Assembly (NCBI GenBank): GCA_002343455.1
Contig: DDSR01000416.1
Span: forward strand, 1-47,346
Source: Deltaproteobacteria bacterium UBA2385
Lineage (GTDB): Bacteria > Myxococcota_A > UBA796 > UBA2385
Direction of reading: 5' to 3'
Length of the DNA stretch: 47,346 bases
The notes below the pieces were generated by a model. That model was not told where the DNA came from. It worked only from the letters and a program-made list of their open reading frames with translations, and did not search any database. The position numbers were made by a program, and so were the translations under genes. Shown piece by piece: positions 14,661 to 24,783 of this stretch (position 1 is the stretch's first letter; each line of letters begins with the position of its first letter).

Positions 14661-16187
14661 TCAAGGGGCCGGCGGGTCGGGCAGCTCGCGGATCCGGTAC
14701 TGGTCCTTGGCGAGGTCGTGCACGATCAGCCAGGCGCGCGCGTCCGGGTGCCGGGCGGCGCGGTAGAGCTGGAGCTGCTCGGCGTCGGGCAGGGCATGGC
14801 GCACCTGCAGGCCCCCCTGGACGCGGGTCGGGTCGGCGAGCTGGAAGGCCGCGCCGCTGGCCAGCAGCGGGTCGCAGCTGAAGCCCTCGCGGCCCAGCCA
14901 GGGCCAGTCCTCGGTGCGCTCGCCGCCCCCGGCCAGGTAGACCAGGCCCTCCTCGACGCCCTCGCGCTCCAGCAGCCGGGCGACGCGGTCGTTCACGCAC
15001 CAGTAGCCCTCGCGGAGCTCGACCGAGGCTCGCCCCAGGCCGTGCAGGCAGCCCAACATCAAGAGCAGGGGAGAGGCGGCCCTCAGCGGGCGCGGCAGGG
15101 CGCCCAGCCCGGCGGCCAGGAGCACGGGCAGGAACAGGTAGAGGGGGTGCCAGAAGCGGGCGCCGAAGACGTTGCCGGGCGACCAGTACAGCGCGTAGCC
15201 GCCGACGACCGCCAGGGTCAGGCCCAGGGGCCAAGCGAGCGCGCGAGAGCGCCAGGCGCCCAGCAGGACCAGCAGCAGGCCGCCGGGCACGCCCAGCAGG
15301 AAGCGGTCGAGCAGGACCAGGGTCTCGCCGGCGAAGCTCGCCGCCTTGCCCGGGTCGTGCCCCCAGCTGCCCAGCGTGGGGTGGCAGCCGCGGTCCTCGC
15401 CGAAGCCCAGGCGGTTGCAGCCCGGTCCGCGGCCCATGTCGGCGACCCACTCGTCGAACCAGGGGTTCACCGGGAAGCGCAGCGGGTGGCCCGTCAGGCC
15501 CTGGTTGTCGAGCAGCAGCAGCCCGGCGGCGATGGCGGGCGGCAGGAGCAGCGCGGTCCGGGCGGCGCTCCGGGGCGCCCGGAGGAGGCCCACCAGCAGC
15601 AGGGGGCCGCCGACGACCAGGGCGTCGAAGGGGCGGGCCAGCACGACGTAGCCGAGCCCCAGCCCGGCGAGCAGCCAGGCGGCGGGCGGATCGCGGCGGC
15701 GCTCGACCACGACCAGCGCCAGCATCAGGCCCAGCAGGACCGTGGTGTGGGCCATGCGGGAGCCGGCCAGCAGCACGATCCCGGGGGAGAGGGCGGCCAC
15801 CATGGCGGCGAGGCGCGCTTCCTCCTGGGGGCGCTGCCAGGCGCCGGCGAGCAGCCAGCTCAGGCCGGGCAGGCAGGCGGCGGCCAGGGCGTTGACCAGC
15901 CAGGGCACGCCCACCGCCAGCCCCGCGGCCAGCAGGGCCGGCCAGCCGGGGGGGAAGACGGCGTAGCTGCGCGGGCCGGTCTGCCAGAAGGGGTACAGCA
16001 GCAGGGATGGCTCGTCGGCCGGCGGGCCCGTGCGCATCCCGGCGGCGAAGAGCTTCGCCTGCAGGGTGTAGGCGACCTCGTCGCTGATGTGGGCGATGCC
16101 GCCGAGGGGGCCCACCGCCAGGATGCCGGCCAGCCCGAAGGCGACCAGGCTCAGCAGCATCACCAGGCGGCGGTCGGCGGGCTCCAT
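14661..16187 (-). CDS. ArnT/PMT-like polytopic glycosyltransferase-type membrane protein
   Basis: This 508-residue membrane protein has about ten hydrophobic segments, for example LVMLLSLVAFGLAGILAVG, AAWLLAGLGLGYVVLA and LLPPAIAAGLLLLDNQGL. The first periplasmic loop carries IAHISDEVAYTLQA. An acidic DE pair in that position is the hallmark of PMT/ArnT-type (GT-C) transferases, which move a sugar from a polyprenyl phosphate. The C-terminal ~120 residues form a soluble domain. Its ATG shares one base with the LuxC-like gene's stop (TGATG), so it is the last gene of the aminotransferase-LuxE-LuxC operon. A role in decorating or exporting that operon's lipid product is inferred. The acceptor is unknown. 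Confidence 0.75.
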   Translation of the reverse strand: MEPADRRLVMLLSLVAFGLAGILAVGPLGGIAHISDEVAYTLQAKLFAAGMRTGPPADEPSLLLYPFWQTGPRSYAVFPPGWPALLAAGLAVGVPWLVNALAAACLPGLSWLLAGAWQRPQEEARLAAMVAALSPGIVLLAGSRMAHTTVLLGLMLALVVVERRRDPPAAWLLAGLGLGYVVLARPFDALVVGGPLLLVGLLRAPRSAARTALLLPPAIAAGLLLLDNQGLTGHPLRFPVNPWFDEWVADMGRGPGCNRLGFGEDRGCHPTLGSWGHDPGKAASFAGETLVLLDRFLLGVPGGLLLVLLGAWRSRALAWPLGLTLAVVGGYALYWSPGNVFGARFWHPLYLFLPVLLAAGLGALPRPLRAASPLLLMLGCLHGLGRASVELREGYWCVNDRVARLLEREGVEEGLVYLAGGGERTEDWPWLGREGFSCDPLLASGAAFQLADPTRVQGGLQVRHALPDAEQLQLYRAARHPDARAWLIVHDLAKDQYRIRELPDPPAP

Positions 16188-17200
16188 CACGCGATCCGGG
16201 CGGGGGGGGCGGCGAGCACACACTCCACCATGTCGACGCCGTCATGGCGACGGGGGAAGGGCGGGAGCTGCAGCTGGCCGGGCAGGCAGGTGCGCGGGGC
16301 CTGGTGCGGGGGTGGCGCGCCCTGCACCGCGAGGCTCGAGAGCGGGAGCGTGGCCAGGGCGGCGGGGTCGGCGGGCAGCAGCACCGCCATCCTCGGCAGG
16401 GCCCGGGGCAGGAGCGCGTCGGCGGGCAGCAGCAGCACGGCGTGCTGAGCGCCGCTCCAGGCTCGCCCCCGCGCGCGGGCGAGGCCCAGGCGCTCCCGCC
16501 AGAGGGGGCCCAGGGCCGGATCCAGCGGCCCGCGGGGCCAGGGCGCCTGGGAGAGGGCGAGGTGGAGGGCCTCGGCGAGGGCGAGGCGCTCCCCCTCGAC
16601 GAAGACGGCCACGGGCGCCATGCAGCCCTGTCCGTCGTAGAGCAGGTGGTCCTGCGCCAGGGCCAGGGCGAGCGCGGCGAGGGCCGAGGGCTCGGTGGGG
16701 GCGGTGACCCAGGCGGCGCTGACCCGGTGGCCGAAGGCGGTCAGCCTCGCCTGAGGCCAGGCCTGCGCCAGCTCGACGGCGGTCTGCTCGCCGCCGAAGG
16801 CGACCAGGGCCTCCAGCCCGCTCAGGTCGCGCCCGGTCGAGGCCTGGACCGGCAGCCCCTGGGCCTGCATGGCCTCGGCCAGCGCGAGGCAGGTCTCGGC
16901 CTGCTGCCGCGGGGCCTTCAGCAGGACCCGCAGGCCCATCGTCGCGTAGAGCGCCGCCCACTCCAGCGGGGCGGTGAAGACCCCCTGGGCGACGACGACG
17001 CCGACCGACGAGAGGAGCTCCCGACCGCGGGCCCGGCTGGCCTCCAGGGCCAGGGCCTCGACGGTCAGCGGCGCGCGGGCGAGGTCGAGGCAGCGCCGGG
17101 CGAGGCCGGGATCCAGGCTGGGGTCGAGGGCCTCGTCGCCAAGCCGCTGGAGCGCCCGGACCACCGCCCGCGCGCGGCGCAGCTCGGCGGGGGGCTTCAT
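16187..17200 (-). CDS. LuxC-like acyl-CoA/acyl-protein reductase
   Basis: This 337-residue member of the aldehyde dehydrogenase superfamily is closest in plan to LuxC, which reduces an activated fatty acid to the aldehyde with NADPH. The catalytic cysteine region is LLYDGQGCMAPVAVFVEG with C193. The earlier TMGLRVLLKAPRQQ segment matches the cofactor-binding strand. It is shorter than typical LuxC (about 480), chiefly at the N-terminus. The start ATG 17200 overlaps the LuxE-like stop as ATGA, and the stop overlaps the membrane protein start. LuxE and LuxC homologues work as a complex, and both are here. No luciferase genes are present, so the aldehyde must serve another purpose. Confidence 0.85.
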   Translation of the reverse strand: MKPPAELRRARAVVRALQRLGDEALDPSLDPGLARRCLDLARAPLTVEALALEASRARGRELLSSVGVVVAQGVFTAPLEWAALYATMGLRVLLKAPRQQAETCLALAEAMQAQGLPVQASTGRDLSGLEALVAFGGEQTAVELAQAWPQARLTAFGHRVSAAWVTAPTEPSALAALALALAQDHLLYDGQGCMAPVAVFVEGERLALAEALHLALSQAPWPRGPLDPALGPLWRERLGLARARGRAWSGAQHAVLLLPADALLPRALPRMAVLLPADPAALATLPLSSLAVQGAPPPHQAPRTCLPGQLQLPPFPRRHDGVDMVECVLAAPPARIA

Positions 17201-18191
17201 CGCCGATCCAGCGCCTCGGCCGCCGCCAGCGAGCAGCCCCGCAGCGGCGCGCCGGACAGGCGACCGCGGAGCTGGACCCGGCCGGCGGGGTCGACCACGC
17301 CGAGATCCTGGGTCTCGATCGCCAGGACCGTCCAGCGGTTGGCGAGGTCGACGAAGGCCAGCAGCCCCTCGGAGCCCGGCGGGAGCGGGGCGCCCGTGGC
17401 CGGGTCCAGGGCCTGGACCCCCAGCCAGGGGGGAGGCCGGTAGGGCAGGCCGGGCCGCTCGGACCAGAGCTGGCTGGAGAGCTCGGTCATGCCGTACTCG
17501 CCGACCACCCGCGCGCCGGGCAGGCGGGCCTCGGTCTGCTCGACCAGCTCGGCCTCGCTGCGGCGCATCTCGCGGCCCTTTCCTCCGCCGGTGACCATCA
17601 CCAGGCTGCCCGCAGGCAGCGGCAGCGGGGCCGCGGGACCCTCGTCCAGCAGGGCGTCGAGGGCGAAGGCGGTCGTGGGCAGGAAGAGGGGCTCCCTGGC
17701 CTGGGCGAGGGCCTGCCAGGCGCCGGCGAGGTCCAGGCCGCGCTCGGGCGTCAGGAAGGTCGGCATGCCGGGCACGAAGTCCTGGCACATATGGCCCAGG
17801 CTGCTGTCGGCCTCGTAGGGCACCAGGGCGACCCCCGCGGCGGGCAGCGGGCCCAGGCAGGCCAGGGCGTGGCGGCGGGCGCCGAGATCGTACAGCTCGG
17901 TGTCCAGGGCGCGGCACTCCCCGCGCTTGCCGACGGTGGTCCCGCTGGTGCGGAAGAGCACCCGGGCCTGCTCGGGCGGGAAGCTGGTCAGCGGCAGATC
18001 GCGGAAGAGGCCGACCGGGACCGGGGGGATCTCCTGCCAGCGGGTCGGGGCGGGGGCGTCCGCGCAGAGCGCCCGGTAGTCGGGGTTGTGCTGGCGCTGC
18101 CAGGCGAACAGGCGCAGCGCGAGGTCCTCGAAGCCACCCTGGTCGGCCGTGATGAAGGCGCGGAGCGCCTGGTCGAGGCTCGGGTCGAGGC

Positions 18192-18195
<4 letters not shown>
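17197..18195 (-). CDS. LuxE-like acyl-protein synthetase (acyl-activating enzyme)
   Basis: A 332-residue ATP-dependent acyl-activating protein of the LuxE family. It carries the adenylate-forming signature VLFRTSGTTVGKRGECR (SGTT at 84-87), and later the conserved VGEYGMTELSSQLW block. LuxE activates a fatty acid with ATP and passes it to the reductase. The start is GTG 18195, overlapping the aminotransferase stop as GTGA. The stop overlaps the LuxC-like start as ATGA. Length is a little below the usual ~370. Family call firm; substrate chain length unknown. Confidence 0.87.
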
Positions 18196-19502
<1,307 letters not shown>

Positions 19503-19604
19503 GGCGCGCCCGTATCTCGACAGGTGCAGACGCGGGCTGACACTTCACGACAGGCGCCGGCCTCGGGAACGGGGGAGACTGAGGGCGTCGTCCGGAGGTG
19601 TTCG

Positions 19605-20042
19605 GTGTCCACTGCTCCTGGGTTCCGCAGCGCCCTGGCCTCGACCGTGCAGGCCCTGGCCCTCCCCGCCGTGATGGTCGCGGGCGCCATCGCCATCGAG
19701 CACTCGCACCGCGAGGCGATCCAGACCGAGCTCCAGGTCACCGCCGACATCGCCGCCTCGGCGGGGGCGCTGCGGCTGGACGGGACCTCGGCCGGGGTCC
19801 ACGAAGCCGTGGCCGCGGCGCACCGGGCCGCCGCGCGCAACACCGCGGGCGGCAAGGCCGTGTTGCTGTCCGACGACGACATCGCGACCGGCTTCTGGGA
19901 CGAGGCCGCCGGAGGCTTCGTCGAGTCCACCGCCGCCGCCGAGATCGACGCGCTGCGGGTCCGCACCCGGCGAGGCGACCTGCCCTCCGACTTCGCCTCC
20001 GTCGCCATCGGCCACCCCGAGGTCGTCAGCACCCTGCGCTGA
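19605..20042 (+). CDS. Short TadG-like (Flp pilus-assembly type) membrane protein
   Basis: A 145-residue protein starting at GTG 19605, with GGAGG 6 bases upstream. Residues about 10-30 (STVQALALPAVMVAGAIAIE) form one membrane helix. They are followed by ASAGALRLDG, preceded by a segment resembling the QxxADxAAxAGA stretch after the helix in TadE/TadG minor pilins. The remaining 90 residues are soluble. It is far shorter than full TadG, and no tad operon surrounds it. An isolated minor-pilin-like or secreted protein is the most I can say. Confidence 0.55.
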   Translation: MSTAPGFRSALASTVQALALPAVMVAGAIAIEHSHREAIQTELQVTADIAASAGALRLDGTSAGVHEAVAAAHRAAARNTAGGKAVLLSDDDIATGFWDEAAGGFVESTAAAEIDALRVRTRRGDLPSDFASVAIGHPEVVSTLR

Positions 20043-20105
20043 GCCAGGAGCTCTTGGATCGGGCTCCTCACCCGAGCGCACGCTATGCTCGGCGCGGAGG
20101 GGCCC

Positions 20106-20420
20106 GTGGCCACTGCCTCCCAGCTGCTCAGCACCCTCAGCCTCGCCTCCGCCTGGTCCGCTGCCCTGATCGGAGCGGTCGCCGTGGCGCTCGTCGGGCC
20201 TCCGCTGGCCATGGGGGCGACCATCTGGCTGGGCAACACCGAGCCGGTGGAGCCCGTGCTGGCCTATCCCTGGCTGCTGCTCCTGCTCCTGGTCCTGGCG
20301 GGGGGCCTGCTGACCCGACACCCCAAGGGAGCCGTCCCCGCCCACGCCCTCGCCATCGTCGCCGCGCTGCTGCCCTTCTGGCAGCTCTACCGGCTCTGGC
20401 GCCTCGCGGACGGGGGCTGA
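20106..20420 (+). CDS. Small three-helix membrane protein
   Basis: A 104-residue hydrophobic protein with three likely membrane helices (SAALIGAVAVALVGPPLAMG, PWLLLLLLVLAGGLLT and AHALAIVAALLPFWQLYRLW). I start it at GTG 20106, preceded by GGAGG at 5 bases. The upstream ATG 20085 has no ribosome site. It lies between the TadG-like gene and the rhomboid gene, all on the plus strand. Function unknown. Confidence 0.6.
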   Translation: MATASQLLSTLSLASAWSAALIGAVAVALVGPPLAMGATIWLGNTEPVEPVLAYPWLLLLLLVLAGGLLTRHPKGAVPAHALAIVAALLPFWQLYRLWRLADGG

Positions 20421-20487
20421 ACCGTTATGCCACCGACCCGGCCCCCCCGGCCCCCCCGGCCCATCTGGCGCCAGGAGCGAGGTGTGC

Positions 20488-22188
20488 ATGCTCGTTGAGG
20501 TCAAGCGCGGCGGTCACGTCCAGCGAATGACCTACGAGGAGCTCGAACAGCGCATCATCGAGGGCGACATCCGCGAGCGCACCCCGGTGCGCTTCGAGCT
20601 GGTCACCGGCGACCGCTTCGTCCCCGCCGGCGAGCTGGAGCTCTACCAGACCCTGGCCGATCCCGGGCGCATGGCCTTTCGCCGCAACCTCTCCCGCCGC
20701 GGCATCCCGCTGGTGACGGCGATCCTGGTCGGCGTCCAGCTCCGCCTCTACCTGCTCAGCTTCGAGCCCGAGACCGAGGGCTGGCTGCAGCGCGAGCTCA
20801 CCAACTGGGCCCCGGCCATCCTGGAGGGCGGCGAGGTCTGGCGGCTGCTCAGCTACGGGCTGCTCCACACCTGGCTGCCCCACCTGCTCTTCAACATGCT
20901 CTTCCTGGTCTACACCGGGTACCACCTCGAGCGGGCCGTCGGTCGCGCCAACCTGCTGCTCATCTTCTTCGGCAGCTCCATGAGCGGCGGGCTGCTCTCG
21001 ATGGCCATGAGCATGGACCGCCCCAGCCTGGGGGCCAGCGGCGGCGTCTTCGGGATGCTGGCCGCGGGCGTGGTCGTCGGCTGGAAGTACTGGGAGGTCA
21101 TCCCGGAGATCTCCCGTCGTTACTTCGGTGGCGCCCTGGCCTGGTACATCGGCTACTCGCTGCTCAGCGGGCTGCGCAGCGAGGGCACCGACAACTGGAG
21201 CCACCTCGGGGGCATGATCGGCGGCGGCGTCATCATGACCGTGCTCCAGCCCGAGGTCATCGCCGCGCGAACGAACCGCCGGGTGAGGGCGCTGATCGTC
21301 ATGATCCTGGGCGGCGGGACCCTGGCCCTGGCGCTCACCGGACCCAGCCTCGTGCCGCTGAGCGAGGCCTCCCAGGACGGCTGGAGCCTGGGCCGGCCCA
21401 GCTACTGGAAGGAGGGCTGGACCTTCACCGGCGACCGCGGCTGGTTCTCCCCGATGCTCGACGCCAACCTCTCCGCCGCGACCACCGTCCACCCTCGCCC
21501 GATCCGCGCCGACGAGGCGGCCCGCAGCCTGGTCGACCGCATCCAGTCCGGCGGGAGGGAGGCCGAGCTGCTCTCGCAAGAGGCCTTCGAGCTGGACGGG
21601 TGGACAGCCCAGCGCCTGGAGCTCTCCTTCACGCTCTCGGGAGAGCCGCAGCACCTCGTCGCCCTGGTCCTCGCCCGCGGCATCTACGAGCACCGCATCC
21701 AGTTCCAGGTCCTGCAGCCCCAGGCGCGCCGCCGCCAGCCGCTGGCCGATCGGGTCCTCGGCTCGGTCCGGCTCGACGACCCGCCCGACCTCGTCGAAGC
21801 CCAGGAGCGCGCCCAGATGCACCCGCGCAGCTACGAGCCGGCCCTGGGGCTCGCCGAGGCCTACTACCGGGCCGGCCTGCCGGAGAAGGCCCTCGCCGAG
21901 TTCCGCCGGGCCGGGGCCTACGCCCCCGAGCAGGGCCGCCCGGTCAAGGGCGTGCTGCTGGTGCACGCCCACTACCAGATCCCCGGCGGGGCGGCCCTCG
22001 CCCGGCAGGCGATCGTGGAGCACCCGCTGGACCCCGAGGTCCTCGTCGCCGCCGTCGCGGCGCTGGAGGCCGAGAGCGCCACGGACGAGGCTCGCCGGGC
22101 CCTGGACGAGGCCTGGGTGCGCCTGCCGGGCGATCGGGCCCTCCGGCGCGCCCGCCAGCAGCGCGGGATGACCGTCGAGCTGCCCTAG
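20488..22188 (+). CDS. Rhomboid-family intramembrane serine protease with extra N- and C-domains
   Basis: This 566-residue protein has three parts. Residues 1-70 are a soluble regulatory-type domain (MTYEELEQRIIEGDIRERT, ending FVPAGELELYQ). Residues ~75-275 are the rhomboid core: LLHTWLPHLLFNMLFLVYTG with the conserved HxxxN region, the catalytic serine S184 in LGASGGVFGML, and the partner H239 in DNWSHLGGMIGG. The serine-histidine dyad is intact, so it should cut substrates within the membrane. After 275 come a soluble domain and TPR-like helices (PRSYEPALGLAEAYYRAGLP and EKALAEFRRAGAYAPEQ). ATG 20488 has GAGG 5 bases upstream. Its stop codon overlaps the convergent DAHP synthase stop within one CTAG. 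Confidence 0.92.
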   Translation: MLVEVKRGGHVQRMTYEELEQRIIEGDIRERTPVRFELVTGDRFVPAGELELYQTLADPGRMAFRRNLSRRGIPLVTAILVGVQLRLYLLSFEPETEGWLQRELTNWAPAILEGGEVWRLLSYGLLHTWLPHLLFNMLFLVYTGYHLERAVGRANLLLIFFGSSMSGGLLSMAMSMDRPSLGASGGVFGMLAAGVVVGWKYWEVIPEISRRYFGGALAWYIGYSLLSGLRSEGTDNWSHLGGMIGGGVIMTVLQPEVIAARTNRRVRALIVMILGGGTLALALTGPSLVPLSEASQDGWSLGRPSYWKEGWTFTGDRGWFSPMLDANLSAATTVHPRPIRADEAARSLVDRIQSGGREAELLSQEAFELDGWTAQRLELSFTLSGEPQHLVALVLARGIYEHRIQFQVLQPQARRRQPLADRVLGSVRLDDPPDLVEAQERAQMHPRSYEPALGLAEAYYRAGLPEKALAEFRRAGAYAPEQGRPVKGVLLVHAHYQIPGGAALARQAIVEHPLDPEVLVAAVAALEAESATDEARRALDEAWVRLPGDRALRRARQQRGMTVELP

Positions 22189-23540
22189 ACCTGGGCGGAG
22201 GGGCTGGCCCGCAGGTGGCGGGAGATCAAGAAGGCCATCTCCAGCGCCTGCTCGTGGTTCAGGCGAGGGTCCACGTCGCTGTCGTAGGCCCGGGCCAGGT
22301 CGGCCTCGGTCAGCCCGCGGGCGCCGCCGACGATCTCGGTCACGTCCTGGCCGGTCATCTCGAAGTGGACCCCGCCCAGGAATCCGCCCAGCTCGGTGTG
22401 GATGGCGAAGGCCTGCTGCAGCTCGCTGAGGATTGCGTCGAAGTGGCGGGTCTTGGTGCCGTCCGCCGTGCTGTAGGTGTTGCCGTGCATCGGATCGCTG
22501 CACCAGATCACGTTCAGGCCGGCCCGCCGCACCGCCTCGATCAGCGGCGGCAGCCGGGCGGCGATGCGCTCCGCCCCCATGCGCACGATCAGCGTGATGC
22601 GGCCCGGCTCGTTGTGCTCGTCCAGCACCCGCACCAGGTCCACCAGCTCGGCGGGATCCATGCTGGGGCCCACTTTGACGCCGATCGGGTTGCGGATCCC
22701 GCGGAAGAACTCGATGTGGGCGCCGTCGATCTGCCGGGTCCGATCCCCGATCCAGGGGAAGTGCGTCCCCATGTCGTACCAGCCGTCGCGCAGCGGCGGC
22801 AGCTCGCTGACCGCGTGCTCGTAGGGCAGGTGCAGGCCCTCGTGGCTGGTGAAGAAGTCCACCGTGGACAGCTCGCTGACCTCGCGGCCGACGGTCGCGT
22901 CCAGGAAGCGGGAGGCCGCCTTCATGCCCTCGATCAGCTGCTCGTACTCCGGGGCGCGCTCGCTCTCCTTGACGAAGGCGAGGTTCCAGACCTCGGGGTG
23001 GTGGATGTCGCCGAAGCCGCCGGCCAGCAGGCTGCGGATGAAGTTCAGGGTCATCGAGGAGCGGGCGTAGGCCTCGATCAGGTTGGCCGGATCCGGCCGC
23101 CGCGCCTGAGGGGTGAACTCCCGCCGGTTGACCAGGTCCCCCCGGTAGGAGGGCAGGCTGACCCCGTCGATCGTCTCCATCGAGGAGGAGCGCGGCTTGG
23201 CGTACTGGCCGGCGATGCGGCCCACCCGGACCACCCGCTTGCCGCCGCCGTAGCTGAGCACCGCGCTCATCTGCAGCAGCACCTTCAGCTTGGCGTCGAT
23301 CAGGTGGGCCTGGCAGTCCGAGAAGCGCTCGGAGCAGTCCCCGCCCTGCAGCAGGAAGCGCTCCCCCCGGCTGACCTCGGCGAGCTGCCGCTTGAGCTTC
23401 TCGATCTCCCAGCTGGTCACGATCGGCGGGAGCCGGTGGAGGCGCTGGAGGGTCGACTCCAGCTCGACCGGATCGTCGTACTCGGCCTGCTGCTGGGCAG
23501 GGCGGCTCTTCCAGGAGGTGGGGGTCCAGTTCTTGGCCAT
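22185..23540 (-). CDS. Class II 3-deoxy-7-phosphoheptulonate (DAHP) synthase
   Basis: This enzyme joins phosphoenolpyruvate and erythrose 4-phosphate in the first step of the shikimate pathway. The 451 residues match the plant-type class II family in length and motifs: FLLQGGDCSERF, GRIAGQYAKPRSS, VDFFTSHEGLHLPYE, NPIGVKVGPSM, NVIWCSDPMHGN (metal-site cysteine and the CSDPMHGNT block) and GGVHFEMTGQDVTEI. All look intact. The gene stands alone with no other aro genes in view. Its TAG stop overlaps the rhomboid TAG on the opposite strand by four bases. The C-methyltransferase gene upstream ends 22 bases before its ATG. Confidence 0.95.
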   Translation of the reverse strand: MAKNWTPTSWKSRPAQQQAEYDDPVELESTLQRLHRLPPIVTSWEIEKLKRQLAEVSRGERFLLQGGDCSERFSDCQAHLIDAKLKVLLQMSAVLSYGGGKRVVRVGRIAGQYAKPRSSSMETIDGVSLPSYRGDLVNRREFTPQARRPDPANLIEAYARSSMTLNFIRSLLAGGFGDIHHPEVWNLAFVKESERAPEYEQLIEGMKAASRFLDATVGREVSELSTVDFFTSHEGLHLPYEHAVSELPPLRDGWYDMGTHFPWIGDRTRQIDGAHIEFFRGIRNPIGVKVGPSMDPAELVDLVRVLDEHNEPGRITLIVRMGAERIAARLPPLIEAVRRAGLNVIWCSDPMHGNTYSTADGTKTRHFDAILSELQQAFAIHTELGGFLGGVHFEMTGQDVTEIVGGARGLTEADLARAYDSDVDPRLNHEQALEMAFLISRHLRASPSAQV

Positions 23541-23562
23541 GGGTCGTCTCCGAGCAATGCGT

Positions 23563-24783
23563 CTAGCGCGTTGGCGCCGCGGTGGTCCCTGCGAGCGCGT
23601 AACGGGTGAGCCGAGGCAGGGGGACCAGCAGCTCGGGGGCGAGGCCGAGGAGCAGCCCGCGCACCTCGGTAACGAGGTTCCAGGCCAGCAGCAGGACCAG
23701 GTCGGCGGGGCGCTCGCGGAGGGAGTCCGGAGGCAGGATCGGGATCCGACCGACGGGCAGCAGCCGACCCTGCTTGGCGGGGTTGGCGTCCAGCACCCAG
23801 GACAGGTCGTCGATCCGGCAGAGGTGGAGCAGCATCACCCCCTTGGCCGAGGCGCCGTAGCCGACCAGCCGACCGCCCCGCTCGCGGGTCGGCTCCAGGG
23901 CCCGGAGGACCCGCGTTCGCAGCCGCTCCGCCCGGCCCGGCAGGGCCCGCAGTCGACCCCGGGAGATCCGCGACGCCTCGGCCTCGACCTGGGCCAGCGC
24001 CCCGGGGCTGTGCCGGCCGGGCGCCAGGGTGACCCGCAGGCTCCCCCCGTGGATCGCCTGCGCCTGGAAGCCGAGCACCCCCAGCCCGGCGGCCTCGGCC
24101 AGCCGCAGCAGGCTGGCCCGCGAGAAGACGCAGAGGTGCTCGTGGTAGACCGTGTCCAGGGCGCCGGCGTCCAGGAAGGCCTGGAGGCTCGGCACCTCGA
24201 AGACCAGCCGTCCCCCCGGGCGCAGCAGCCGCGCCGCCTGCCGCACCAGCGCCACCGGGTCGTCCACATGGGCCAGCACATTGGTCCCGACGACCCGGTC
24301 GAAGCGGCCGTGCTCGCGGCCGATCGCCTCGGCGCTCTCCTCGTCGAAGAGGGCCGTCCGCACCCGCAGGCCGGCGCGGCGGGCCTCCTCCCCGGCCTGC
24401 TGCGCCGGATCCACCCCCATCGCCCACACGCCTCGCCCGGCCAGCGCCTCCAGCAGGCTGCCGTCGTTGCAGCCGACCTCCAGCACCCGGCCTCCGGGCT
24501 GCTCATCGGCCAGCGCTCCCGCCAGGGCGTCCAGGTGGTCCCGCATCGTCCGGCTGGTCCCCGTCCGGTAGGGGTAGTCCGCGAAGAGCAGGGTCGGGTC
24601 GACCACCTCCGGCACCTGGACCAGCCCACAGCTCCGGCAGCGCCGCAGGCTGAGCGGCGCGCGACGCTCGGGCTCCTCCGCGCTGGCCCGCAGGGCGTTG
24701 GCCAGGGGGGCCAGCCCGTAGTCCAGCAACAGCTCCAGCGCGCCGCCGCACAGCCGGCACTCCGCGCGGACGCGGACCCTCAC
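23563..24783 (-). CDS. SAM-dependent C-methyltransferase (sugar-type, three-domain)
   Basis: This 406-residue protein has the layout of deoxysugar C-methyltransferases such as NovU/TylCIII. An N-terminal zinc knuckle has C9, C12, C49 and C52 (ECRLCGG and RCRSCGL). The central Rossmann methyltransferase carries RVLEVGCNDGSLLEALA, then FDRVVGTNVLAHVDDP and FEVPSLQAFL. A C-terminal domain has LVGYGASAKGVMLLHL. The GTG start overlaps the GT2 stop as GTGA. In relatives the enzyme methylates a nucleotide-bound keto-sugar. With the epimerase and glycosyltransferase it makes a small sugar-modification cassette. The substrate is inferred. Confidence 0.9.
   Translation of the reverse strand: MRVRVRAECRLCGGALELLLDYGLAPLANALRASAEEPERRAPLSLRRCRSCGLVQVPEVVDPTLLFADYPYRTGTSRTMRDHLDALAGALADEQPGGRVLEVGCNDGSLLEALAGRGVWAMGVDPAQQAGEEARRAGLRVRTALFDEESAEAIGREHGRFDRVVGTNVLAHVDDPVALVRQAARLLRPGGRLVFEVPSLQAFLDAGALDTVYHEHLCVFSRASLLRLAEAAGLGVLGFQAQAIHGGSLRVTLAPGRHSPGALAQVEAEASRISRGRLRALPGRAERLRTRVLRALEPTRERGGRLVGYGASAKGVMLLHLCRIDDLSWVLDANPAKQGRLLPVGRIPILPPDSLRERPADLVLLLAWNLVTEVRGLLLGLAPELLVPLPRLTRYALAGTTAAPTR

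Noticed and set aside
14718..16448. A 576-residue Gln/Gly/Ala-rich plus-strand frame
   Set aside because: It is the antisense shadow of the ArnT-like membrane protein and LuxC-like genes, with no recognisable domain.
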